DNA of 59,467 bases from Marinobacter confluentis (lineage in GTDB: Bacteria; Pseudomonadota; Gammaproteobacteria; Pseudomonadales; Oleiphilaceae): the NCBI RefSeq assembly GCF_004785685.1, contig NZ_SRPF01000008.1:1-59467 (forward strand), in the 5' to 3' direction. The translations under genes were made by a program, and so were the position numbers. Positions 1 through 8,194 of this stretch are shown one piece after another (position 1 is the stretch's first letter; each line of letters begins with the position of its first letter). The notes below the pieces were generated by a model, which was not told where the DNA came from, did not search any database, and saw only the letters and a program-made list of their open reading frames with translations.

Positions 1-47
1 TTCAGGATCTTGACGATCTGGGACTCGCTGTACCGTGACTTTTTCAT
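1..47 (-). CDS. IS3-family-like transposase OrfA, N-terminal fragment (left copy)
   Basis: ATG at 47 opens a frame reading MKKSRYSESQIVKIL and leaving the window. This resembles the N-terminus of the helix-turn-helix OrfA proteins of IS3-family elements. A GGAGAG ribosome-binding site lies just upstream. It is identical to the copy at the right edge. Too little is present to say whether the full transposase is intact. Confidence 0.7.
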   Translation of the reverse strand, partial: MKKSRYSESQIVKIL

Positions 48-121
48 GTCGCTCTCCGTTTGTCTCATTGTAGGCCGGAGAACTCTAATTACGCATGCAC
101 CGATTTTAGGGGATGGTTACA
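1..121 (-). mobile_element. End of IS3-family-like insertion sequence (left copy)
   Basis: The first 121 bases are the exact reverse complement of the last 121 bases of the window. Read on the minus strand the shared sequence begins TGTAACCATCCCC at position 121 and runs through an orfA start codon at 47. The sequences stop matching exactly at the TG dinucleotide, as expected for an IS3-family end (TG...CA). Only the 5' end is present and the rest lies outside the window. The insertion cuts the gene that continues at 122. Family assignment rests on the TG terminus and the start of orfA, so the subgroup is uncertain. Confidence 0.8.
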
Positions 122-640
122 TAGGGTGCTCTGAATAATACCCAGAGCCTCATCCTTAGCTAAAAGTCCCCAATTGAGGGCTTCCTGGTGGTTTCCTACA
201 TCATGATAGTGCGCTGCAATGACCATATTACCCGGGAAGTAATCGCCAAGGTTAGGGTTGGAAGCCCCGCCAACCTGATCCCAAGTTCGATGGGCTTGAA
301 GGTAGATATCCAGATCGCTTGGAACCTCATAAGTATCCGGGTCTATCTGTTGAATGGCGCCAAGTGTCTCGTTAGCAATCAAGACAGAGAATTCCCCAAC
401 CGGATTATCTCCTTGAGGATATCCAGGTACGGTTTTTACCATCCACTCGTTGATTGCCCAAGCGGCACCGCCGCGAATGCCACTGGAAGAGGATATTTCT
501 GCCATATCCAATGCTGCTTGACTGCCCGTCATTTCATACAGGGCGACGTAAAATCCCTTCCGATCGTTGTTCTGTATCAGCTGCTCCAAGGTAGCATTTT
601 GTTCAGCAGTAATAGTTGATCTGGTTTCGTTGAGGGCCAT
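89..640 (-). pseudogene. 5' fragment of an unknown protein gene, truncated by the IS
   Basis: Native coding runs from ATG 640 (good AAGGAG site) to about 122. The last ten or so codons and the stop at 89-91 come from the inserted IS, so the original C-terminus is lost or lies beyond the element. The remaining ~173 residues have no signal peptide or membrane segment. They carry an Ala/Gly/Ser-rich helix around residues 45-65 and a region rich in Asp, Asn and His after residue 100. I do not recognise the family. Its position at the end of an operon led by a type I secretion ABC transporter makes a large secreted, RTX-type protein a reasonable guess. Such substrates carry their secretion signal at the C-terminus, which is what is missing here. 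Confidence 0.7.
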
Positions 641-661
641 CTCTATATTCTCCTTGTTTGC

Positions 662-1390
662 CTAGTCGCAGTGCTCAAACAGTGGTCGAACCAAACCTTG
701 ATGAATGGCATCGATTGTTTCGAGATTCTTGAAGGGGTTTCCAAATATTGTGTATTTCAGGGTAAGTCCGTTGCAGGTACTGGTCGCTACAGCGCAGACC
801 GAATGTTCATGCGAATCATCAGATTGTAGACTTTTCATTGAGCAACTGATCAGAAATGGGTAATTGTCCCGCGTCGAATGGTAAATTCTTGAGTCTTCGC
901 CAATTTCCCAAATAAGGAATCTTTCATCCTCAGCAAATGGTTCAAGATAGCCGGTCTCTTTTCGACGTTTAGTCTTGCTGTTTAGCTGAGCGTCGAAGTC
1001 GGACGGCCTTATCTGCATGTGCACATCACCGCGCACATCATGAAGTTGATAGAGCTTTTTGCTAACGGCACCGCCCTCGGGGAGAGTGATGTCAAGCGAC
1101 TCCTTAGTCTTCCCGTAGCTGGGAACGAGGCTGTAATCGATGCTTTCCAGAATCCGATAGATTATGGCATGACAGCCTCGCTCCTCATCAAAGACGGTAT
1201 TATTGATCTTGCCAAAAAATGGCTCGCCTTCAGCATAAAGGCACTGCACCACTCGCTCGGCGCCACCAGAATTTGAGCTAGCCGCTTGATCGCCCTTACC
1301 GTTGCCTACCCAAACGAAAACAAAAAAAATCGTTGCGGCGACGAGCATCAATGCCAGAAAGATGAGCTTGTTTTTTTTTATCACTGTCAT
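662..1390 (-). CDS. Membrane-anchored hypothetical protein, 242 aa
   Basis: Residues 8-28 form one hydrophobic N-terminal segment (LIFLALMLVAATIFFVFVWV), followed by a ~210-residue domain expected in the periplasm. Cysteines occur near residues 50, 73, 183, 199, 206 and 241, several possibly paired. No family is recognised. It lies 21 bp before the IS-truncated gene and 42 bp after another 242-residue protein of similar layout; both end in a Cys-rich beta-like stretch and a short helix. Small anchored proteins next to secreted toxins are often immunity proteins; that is inference only. A run of nine A residues just after the start codon is a possible slippage site. Confidence 0.7.
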   Translation of the reverse strand: MTVIKKNKLIFLALMLVAATIFFVFVWVGNGKGDQAASSNSGGAERVVQCLYAEGEPFFGKINNTVFDEERGCHAIIYRILESIDYSLVPSYGKTKESLDITLPEGGAVSKKLYQLHDVRGDVHMQIRPSDFDAQLNSKTKRRKETGYLEPFAEDERFLIWEIGEDSRIYHSTRDNYPFLISCSMKSLQSDDSHEHSVCAVATSTCNGLTLKYTIFGNPFKNLETIDAIHQGLVRPLFEHCD

Positions 1391-1432
1391 CTGTGGAGAT
1401 CTCTTATTTCATTATTCTGAGTTCCGGAAAAA

Positions 1433-2161
1433 CTATAAGTCATTTTCATCGTCCTTGAAGTCTTTCAGTAGTTCGGAAATCTGGGAGACAACATCTTTCC
1501 ACTGAGGAAGCGTTTTGCGGTCGAACCGCATTAGTACGATCACCCCAGGGAAAGGAGAAAACCGTGTAGAGCAAGTGCCGACCTCATGCAGCGCACGAGC
1601 AGGGCCACACAGAATCATCAAGATTTCTTGATTTAATATTGAGTCCGTTTTTTCAGCAAAATAAAAACGAGTAGTAGCAGATTGTGATGTTGTAGTTCTG
1701 AGACTTGGCGCTTTGGCGTACTCAATCAGAGTCTCGCCGCTGCTCTCCAGTTGCCTTTGCCAATCTCTGGCCGCCCGTTCAACCTCTGCAACACTGCCGT
1801 CTCTCACCATCACTTTCATCAGATCGTCCATGTCCTCAGATACGCCACGTTCTGCCGCCTGTTTAGTGGAAATCATTTCCGGCCAATAAATATACATCGA
1901 GAAAAAGTCACGATTCTTTTTAAACTGTGCAATGTACTCAACCGGCACCCTGAACACATGCTCACCAACCTTAATGAGGTGATGCTTCGGTGGCGGAGCC
2001 GTAAGTCGATCAAGCCGCTCTTGAATCTCAGGGGGAATGTCAGGTGGCTTTTGACCTGCACTGGAAAAGCTTGAAATGCTAATAGCGCACAAAAACGCCG
2101 CCAACAGCGCAAGTAAAATGCCGTGCTGCCGAGTCGGTTCTGGGGTCTGGCTGGCAGTCAT
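1433..2161 (-). CDS. Membrane-anchored hypothetical protein, 242 aa
   Basis: I chose ATG 2161 because AAGGAAC lies at the right spacing upstream; ATGs at 2176 and 2197 are possible. Residues 13-33 are hydrophobic, then a Pro-rich linker, then a domain with a predicted beta-rich start (KVGEHVFRVPVEYI) and an aromatic IYWPEM motif near residue 95. The C-terminal part (residues 190-225) has two Cys and resembles in layout the 242-residue protein encoded next. It begins 44 bp after the ABC transporter stop, so it is probably cotranscribed. The VPVEYI...YWPEM pattern reminds me of putative immunity proteins beside antibacterial lipase effectors. That resemblance is from memory and unproven. Confidence 0.7.
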   Translation of the reverse strand: MTASQTPEPTRQHGILLALLAAFLCAISISSFSSAGQKPPDIPPEIQERLDRLTAPPPKHHLIKVGEHVFRVPVEYIAQFKKNRDFFSMYIYWPEMISTKQAAERGVSEDMDDLMKVMVRDGSVAEVERAARDWQRQLESSGETLIEYAKAPSLRTTTSQSATTRFYFAEKTDSILNQEILMILCGPARALHEVGTCSTRFSPFPGVIVLMRFDRKTLPQWKDVVSQISELLKDFKDDENDL

Positions 2162-2205
2162 GTCTCGTTCCTTCATGCGAAAAACTACAGTTAACAACTA
2201 TCGCT

Positions 2206-4506
2206 TTAGCCTAATGCCAGTCGAGCATCCAGCATCAGCCCTTCGGGGATTTGGTGTGTAATAAACACAAGCGTGACCTTCCCTCTTAGCTTGTTCACAG
2301 TCTGGGCGAACTGTTCGGCAGTAGCCGCGTCGAGAGCGCTGGTAGCCTCGTCAAAAATCAATATCTGAGGTCGTTTCAACAGCGCTCTTGCGATTGCTAA
2401 CCGTTGCTTTTGTCCACCGGAAAGGCCCACACCGCGCTCGCCAAGAGCCGTTTGGTAACCCTCCGGCAGCCCTTCGACGGTCTCATGAATCTCGGCGAGG
2501 CGGCAGGCCTGTACCACCTGCTCAAAGGTGGCATGCGGATTCGCAGCAATAAGATTGTCGTAAATGGTCCCGGAGAACAGCTGCGTCTCCTGCGGAACCA
2601 CACCAAAATGAGCCCGCAGCTCGTTGGCAGTGAGGTTGCATACATCACGACCGTCGATGAGTACTCGGCCCTCGGTTGGGCGATAGAAGCCCTGTAACAG
2701 TTTGGCCAGTGTGCTCTTGCCACAGCCTGACGGGCCGGTCAGCGCAACAGCCGTGCCCGGTTTGATCGTAAGGTTGAGGTTGCGATAGAGAGGCGGCCTG
2801 TCGTCGGCATAGCGAAAACCAAGCGCCTGAATCTCGATGCGACCTTCGCCGCCCGGAGCCCTGGAAGGCGTGAGACTGTAGGGCTCGGCTGGCGCATCCA
2901 TCACATCCCCGAGGCGCTTGACGGCTATGTTGGCCTGCTGGAATTCCTGCCACAGGCCCACCAAACGCAGCACCGGCTGGGACAGACGACTTGCAAACAT
3001 CTGAAAGGCAACCAGCATGCCCACCGTCATGTTGTTCGTGGTCATTACGATCCAGGCGCCAACGCAGAGAATGGCCAGCGACTGTATCTGTTCGAGCGTA
3101 TTCGCCGAGACATTGTAGGTATTGAAGAGGTTGCGGGCGCGAAAACTGGAACCGAGATAGCTGGCCAAGTAGTCGCCAAACCGGTTACGGAGCTGCGGTT
3201 CCATCTGTAAGGATTTCACCGTTTCCATGCCGGTAATGTATTCAACAAGAAATGCCTGGTTGCGGGCACCAAGCTGGAACTGCTCGTTCAGGCGCCGACG
3301 CAAGGCGGGAGCAATAGAAATGCTGATGATGGCTATCGCGCTGAGGATTCCGAGTACGATCAGCGTAAGTTGCCAGCTGTAGAAAAACATGACCGCCAGA
3401 AAAACGAACATGAAGGGCAAGTCCAGAACCAGGGTAACGGCGGCCCCGGTTATGAAACTGCGGATGGTTTCGATACCCTCAATGCGGGCCACCAGGGTGC
3501 CTGTCGGGCGCTGCTCAAAGTAACGCATAGGCAGGCGAAACAGGTGAGAGAAAACATTCGCGCCGAGCACGGCATCAATGCGATTGCCGGTATGCAGCAC
3601 CAGGTATTGCCTGATCCAGGTCATTATGGCCGTGAATACCGCGAACATGACCAAGGCAACCGCCACTACCAACAAGGTATTCAGCGTATTGTGCACAATG
3701 ACCTTATCGATGATTACCTGGGTAAACAACGGCATCGCAAGGCCTAACAGTTGAATTGCAAGTGAGGCGATAATGATATCTCGCCACACTCGCTTATGGC
3801 GCAAAAGCTCTGGAATAAACCAACTGAAACCGAAGCGCTTGGGTTCCGCGTGCGCTTCATCCTCGGGTGGCGGGGCGTCCGCTGGATGAACCCCCAATGC
3901 CAACGGCTCGAAGATTTCGTCGGCCTTTTCTACACCGGTGGTGTGGGGTGTATCGCTTCCGGGTTCAAAGTACAGAACCCGTTCACCGTCTGCTCTTACG
4001 ACTAATGCGAGCTCTACTTTGGCTTCCCCTTCGCTGGGATTGTCGACGGCAAGGTCGTCCTGTTGTTCCCGCCGGTGCACTAAACACGGAAGTTTTTCTG
4101 ATTTCAGTTTAGACAAACTGCCGAAGTGAGGCTCCACAGTGAATCCGAGAGTTTCAGCGGCCTGCTGCAGCGATTCACGGCAGAAATAGTACGGCTCCGG
4201 GCCCTGAACATTGAAGCGATCAGGTGCGACTACGATCACGTCGGCGTCGATCCAGACAACCTTTTCCCAACCTTCATCAAGAAACTTTTGACACCACACC
4301 AATCTTGCCAAGTCGGCCATGAGATGACGCTGGTTCCGAACAATCTGGCGGTAATTTGCCGGAACGACCTCGAAAAACCCGTCGTCCAGGAACCGGTATT
4401 CATAACCTGACTGGAGCGCCCACTCTCTAACGCTCCCGATACATCTATCTATCCACAACGGGACGTTCGAGGTTCGGAAAGACTGAAATACTAGCGTTCT
4501 ATTCAT
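2206..4506 (-). CDS. Glycosyltransferase-fragment / type I secretion ABC transporter fusion
   Basis: Residues 1-125 look like the first half of a GMA12/MNN10-type glycosyltransferase, with the sugar-nucleotide-binding DxD in WIDADVIV near residue 85. From about residue 130 the protein switches to an RTX-type transporter: a C39-like domain lacking its first ~35 residues, six membrane segments (~residues 235-500), and an ATPase with Walker A GPSGCGKST, signature LSGGQKQRLA and Walker B ILIFDEATSALD. The frame is open across the junction (about 4120-4160). Typical RTX transporters are ~700 residues and lack this head. No HlyD or TolC gene is adjacent. ATG 4506 fits glycosyltransferase N-termini; GTG 4533 is an alternative. 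Probably a deletion fusion; transport activity is uncertain. Confidence 0.85.
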   Translation of the reverse strand: MNRTLVFQSFRTSNVPLWIDRCIGSVREWALQSGYEYRFLDDGFFEVVPANYRQIVRNQRHLMADLARLVWCQKFLDEGWEKVVWIDADVIVVAPDRFNVQGPEPYYFCRESLQQAAETLGFTVEPHFGSLSKLKSEKLPCLVHRREQQDDLAVDNPSEGEAKVELALVVRADGERVLYFEPGSDTPHTTGVEKADEIFEPLALGVHPADAPPPEDEAHAEPKRFGFSWFIPELLRHKRVWRDIIIASLAIQLLGLAMPLFTQVIIDKVIVHNTLNTLLVVAVALVMFAVFTAIMTWIRQYLVLHTGNRIDAVLGANVFSHLFRLPMRYFEQRPTGTLVARIEGIETIRSFITGAAVTLVLDLPFMFVFLAVMFFYSWQLTLIVLGILSAIAIISISIAPALRRRLNEQFQLGARNQAFLVEYITGMETVKSLQMEPQLRNRFGDYLASYLGSSFRARNLFNTYNVSANTLEQIQSLAILCVGAWIVMTTNNMTVGMLVAFQMFASRLSQPVLRLVGLWQEFQQANIAVKRLGDVMDAPAEPYSLTPSRAPGGEGRIEIQALGFRYADDRPPLYRNLNLTIKPGTAVALTGPSGCGKSTLAKLLQGFYRPTEGRVLIDGRDVCNLTANELRAHFGVVPQETQLFSGTIYDNLIAANPHATFEQVVQACRLAEIHETVEGLPEGYQTALGERGVGLSGGQKQRLAIARALLKRPQILIFDEATSALDAATAEQFAQTVNKLRGKVTLVFITHQIPEGLMLDARLALG

Positions 4507-4727
4507 CAAAGAGTCTCTACCGGTTTTCTTCACGGATGGTGTATTGCCTAATTGGATTTAAGCTGAACGGTGTTTGAAGAGCCTGGCAAGTTGTCAAAAA
4601 ATGAAAAATATGACCAATTTTTGAACACATTTTCTGGCGATCTGTGAAAATTATCTGTAACCTTTGCTTACATAGTGTTACCAGATCCGTTTATCTGACT
4701 GAAATCCGGAAACTCACAACAGACCCG
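4507..4727. promoter_or_regulatory. Divergent intergenic region, AT-rich
   Basis: These 221 bases separate the minus-strand secretion locus from the plus-strand gene at 4728. The stretch 4590-4640 is rich in A and T and should hold promoters for both directions. I see no clear operator, hairpin or RNA gene. A TTGAAC hexamer at 4621-4626 could serve the rightward gene, but the matching -10 is weak. Confidence 0.35.
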
Positions 4728-5096
4728 ATGACCATGAAAACCAGACTCCTGATTGCTGCCTTGATTACTCCCCTGCTGCTCAGTGCCGGGTCGGCCTCTG
4801 CAGGTAATCTCGATCTTCTTCTGAGCGGCCTGTTCCCGGATAATCAGGCCACCTACATCGGCTATGAAAGCGTCGAGCGGGACATCATTCCGGTGGCCTC
4901 AGCGGTCGACCGCAAGTACCTCATCGTGGATTTTCGCCTGAACGGCAACCCCGGCAACGAGCAACTGCAGGCCAGTGTTCACAAGGTCTGCATGGCACTT
5001 CTCAAAGATCGTGATCTGATTCGCGACCTGTCCAATCAGGGATACGACATGGTGTCGGTTGCGTTCGACCGACGCTCCCAGTTCGACTGCCTGTAA
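4728..5096 (+). CDS. Small exported hypothetical protein
   Basis: ATG 4728 (or 4734) gives a classical signal peptide (KTRLLIAALITPLLLSAGSASA) and a mature protein of ~98 residues. One Cys lies mid-chain and one is two residues from the end (FDCL), which could form a disulfide in the periplasm. No family is recognised. The longer open frame from 4644 adds a Cys-rich leader without a ribosome-binding site and is unlikely. The gene is convergent with the histidine kinase gene, with only 6 bp between the two stops. Confidence 0.7.
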   Translation: MTMKTRLLIAALITPLLLSAGSASAGNLDLLLSGLFPDNQATYIGYESVERDIIPVASAVDRKYLIVDFRLNGNPGNEQLQASVHKVCMALLKDRDLIRDLSNQGYDMVSVAFDRRSQFDCL

Positions 5097-5102
5097 AAAC
5101 CG

Positions 5103-7889
5103 TCAGTCTTCGCGGCCAAGCAGCCGGGGAAAAGCCTCCAGAGCGTTATTGACGGCGTCGAGATTGAATGCTTCCACGTCCGCCAGCAGTTTTTCCCCGT
5201 AACGGGTGACCGACGGTGACCGCAATCGCTGCCCCCACTCGATCACCCTGCAGGCGAACTCCCGCATCTGCTCCGGGTCGCCACTTTCCCTGACCGCCTG
5301 CCATTCATCACCAAAGTCCCGATCCAGCTGCTCACGCAACCAGCCACGTTCATGCATGCTGAGGGTCTGGGCCAGCAACCGGTCAGATTCCTGGGGCTGG
5401 CCGTCGTCCTCCGCCGCTTCACTGGTCACTTCCACATCCGGCAGGCGCACAGTAAAGGTGGAACCTTCACCCGGCGTGCTCTGGACCGCAAGCTCACCGC
5501 CCATCATTCTTACCAGCTTGCGACTGATGGCCAGGCCCAGGCCGGTGCCACCGTATCGGCGGCTGCTCTGGCCCTCCTGCTGTTCGAAAGCATCGAACAC
5601 CTGCTGTTGCTGGTCTTCGGGAATACCGATGCCAGTGTCCTGCACGGTCACCACAAGTTCCGACCTCAGGGTTCGCTCGGCGCCCTCGCCGGTATCGTCG
5701 CTTTCCTGGGGCCTGGCTGTCGCCCTCACAGTCACCCCGCCTTCGTGGGTGAACTTGATGGCGTTGCCCACAAGGTTAAAAAGTACTTGGCGCAAGCGGG
5801 TTTCATCCAGGCGCATGGCTGCCGGCATTCGCGAATCGACGCTGACTTCCAGGGAAATACCCTGCTCGGTCGCGCGCAGGTCGAAGATATGGCGCACATC
5901 GCTTAACAGCCGGCGCATGGAGACCGCCGAATAATCCAGCCGCATCTTGCCGGCTTCGATTCTCGACAGATCCAGAATGTCGTTGATCAGCATCAGCAGG
6001 CTGCGGCTGCCAGCGCGAATGGCATTGAGGTAGTTACGCTGCTGAGGATCCTTGACGGTGTTGCTGAGCAGATCACTGTAGCCGATCACCGCGTTCATCG
6101 GCGTTCGTATCTCGTGGGACATGTTTGCCAGAAACTCACTCTTGGCGCGGCTTGCCGCCTCGGCCTGGCGGGCAAGTCGCTCCGCATCCTGCTTGGCGGA
6201 TCTCAGGGCGTCTTCGCTCCGGCGCAGCGCGTTTTCGGAACGGATCCGCTCATCAACCTCCCGCGACAGCTTCCGGTTCCAGTAAAGGAAAATCAGCACC
6301 ACCACCACCGCAATCAGCACGATGCGCCGCACCACGGTGTAATCAGTTTCCTGTTCGATATCCAGGTGAATCCAGCGGTTGTAGATTGATTCGGTTTCGT
6401 TGGAATCGAGACTACCCAAAGCCTTGTTCAGAATACCCAGCAATTCCGGCTGGTCCTTGCGAACTGCGAACCGCAATTCATACTGGTAAGGAGTTATGCT
6501 GGTGATGCGAAGGTTGGACAGGCCCAGTCGCGCAACGGTGTAACTGACCGCCGGGATGTGGGTCACCATGGCATCGAGGTCACCGTTGGACAGTGCCAGA
6601 AGCCCTTCTTCCACCGAATCCACCGGGTAGAGATCAAGGTCCGGATGGTTTATCAGCAGGTAGTCGTGACCGGCCTGGCGATTGACAACCCCCACCCGCT
6701 CATCACGCAGTTCCCGAAGCTCACCGATAAAACGGCCCTCATCACGAATCGCCAGGGCAATGGGAACCGTCAGATAGGATCGGCTGAACAGAAAATCATC
6801 TTCCAGCTGTGGCGTGCGGGTGACGGCCGGCAGTATATCCACCTCGCCCTGATTGAGCTGATCCTCGGGCACTTCACCGGGCTCCAGCAGCCTGCGGACA
6901 AACCTGACGGACAGCTGTTGTTCAAGACGGGTCACCAGATCCGACACCAATCCCCGGGTCTCGCCGTCCTGGGCAAACTCGAACGGCGGCCAGTCCGGGC
7001 GGAAACCCACCTGCAGGTCGGAATTCACCCTGAGAAACTCGACTTCGCTGTCCGTTAGCCGAATGACGTTGTCACCAGTTTCAGGCACGCTGGACTGCAA
7101 CCAGGGCTGTCGTATATCCCGGTGTTCGCTGTGGCTGATCGCCAGAACCGCGCGATTCAGCGCCCGGTAGACCCGATCCCGACCCGGCATTACCTCAAAC
7201 ACAACGCCCACAGACTGCTGATCCATCAGCCTCGCAAGCCTGACTCCGGTAACCATGGCCGAACGCAGGTAATCAGACACCACCGACACCGGTCCCAGGA
7301 AGGCATCGGCCTGGCCGGATAACACCATACTGACCGCCTCGCCCAGGGTATCTACCGGTACCGGCGTGAAGTTCTGTACCGGGTCCAGCAATGAATACTG
7401 GTTGGCGTCACGGGCCACCAGTGCGATACGGGTGTTTTCCAGATCTGCCAGCTCACGGATTCCGGCATCTCCAGACGCCACGAACAGGCCGTAAGTGAGC
7501 GACATAATTGGTGAGGAAATCCGCCGGTCAGAGTCCTCGGTGCTGCGGGCAGGGCGGGTATTCAGCCGGGCGTCGATTACCCCGTCTGCCAGCCACTGAT
7601 CCAGCTGGGCCTCGGTTCCGGTAACCTGTTCAATGGGCAACCCCAATTTTCCCGAAATCGTATTCAGGTAGTCGATGAACACGCCGGCAAGGCGCCCCTC
7701 GCCGGTGTCAAACACCAGTGGAATCTGATCACTGCGTACGCCTACCCGCAGGGATTTCTGGGCGCCCAGCCACTCAAGGTCGTCACTGCCCAGTACCGGT
7801 GCCGGTGCTGGCTGGGGCGGTTCAGCCAAGAGCCGCCCCGGACAATGAAGCAGAGCCAGACAGAACAGAAAATACAACACCGCCTTCAC
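5103..7889 (-). CDS. Histidine kinase with tandem solute-binding sensor domains
   Basis: The 928-residue protein has a signal peptide (1-22), two consecutive bacterial solute-binding family 3 domains (~45-260 and ~275-505) placed in the periplasm, one membrane span (~515-537), a coiled coil, a HisKA domain with [10 protein letters not shown], and an HATPase_c domain with DTGIGIP and [10 protein letters not shown]. It thus resembles BvgS/EvgS-type kinases, which bind a small molecule or sense redox through Venus-flytrap domains. Unlike them it has no receiver domain after the ATPase. Instead there is a ~110-residue helical tail of unknown role. No response regulator is adjacent, so its partner is encoded elsewhere. 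Confidence 0.9.
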   Translation of the reverse strand: MKAVLYFLFCLALLHCPGRLLAEPPQPAPAPVLGSDDLEWLGAQKSLRVGVRSDQIPLVFDTGEGRLAGVFIDYLNTISGKLGLPIEQVTGTEAQLDQWLADGVIDARLNTRPARSTEDSDRRISSPIMSLTYGLFVASGDAGIRELADLENTRIALVARDANQYSLLDPVQNFTPVPVDTLGEAVSMVLSGQADAFLGPVSVVSDYLRSAMVTGVRLARLMDQQSVGVVFEVMPGRDRVYRALNRAVLAISHSEHRDIRQPWLQSSVPETGDNVIRLTDSEVEFLRVNSDLQVGFRPDWPPFEFAQDGETRGLVSDLVTRLEQQLSVRFVRRLLEPGEVPEDQLNQGEVDILPAVTRTPQLEDDFLFSRSYLTVPIALAIRDEGRFIGELRELRDERVGVVNRQAGHDYLLINHPDLDLYPVDSVEEGLLALSNGDLDAMVTHIPAVSYTVARLGLSNLRITSITPYQYELRFAVRKDQPELLGILNKALGSLDSNETESIYNRWIHLDIEQETDYTVVRRIVLIAVVVVLIFLYWNRKLSREVDERIRSENALRRSEDALRSAKQDAERLARQAEAASRAKSEFLANMSHEIRTPMNAVIGYSDLLSNTVKDPQQRNYLNAIRAGSRSLLMLINDILDLSRIEAGKMRLDYSAVSMRRLLSDVRHIFDLRATEQGISLEVSVDSRMPAAMRLDETRLRQVLFNLVGNAIKFTHEGGVTVRATARPQESDDTGEGAERTLRSELVVTVQDTGIGIPEDQQQQVFDAFEQQEGQSSRRYGGTGLGLAISRKLVRMMGGELAVQSTPGEGSTFTVRLPDVEVTSEAAEDDGQPQESDRLLAQTLSMHERGWLREQLDRDFGDEWQAVRESGDPEQMREFACRVIEWGQRLRSPSVTRYGEKLLADVEAFNLDAVNNALEAFPRLLGRED

Positions 7890-7960
7890 TGGATATCCTT
7901 ATGAGTTAGACTAGGGTCTGACCACATTCATGGATTACATTCAGGAGCAGCTTACCCCCT

Positions 7961-8194
7961 ATGGACACCACCAAGCACACACTGACGACGCTTTTTGAAC
8001 AACTCGGCCTGCCATCAGAAGACGCCGCCATCGAGGATTTCATCAGCCGCCATTCGCCCCTGCCGTCTGAGATAGCGCTGCAGGATGCGCCCTTCTGGTC
8101 CGACAGCCAGTCCAACTTTCTGGAAGAAGGCCTGGAAGAGGATTCGGACTGGGCCGAGATCATCGACGAGCTCGACGCCCGGATGCGTCACTGA
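7961..8194 (+). CDS. DUF2789 family protein
   Basis: A 77-residue acidic protein with the DUF2789 pattern: an N-terminal TLFEQLGLPS stretch, then APFW and ending in DWAEIIDELDARMR. The family is found in gammaproteobacteria and has no known function. It reads against the diguanylate cyclase gene and the two stops overlap by 7 bp. The leading ATG at 7961 has no strong ribosome-binding site nearby. Confidence 0.85.
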   Translation: MDTTKHTLTTLFEQLGLPSEDAAIEDFISRHSPLPSEIALQDAPFWSDSQSNFLEEGLEEDSDWAEIIDELDARMRH

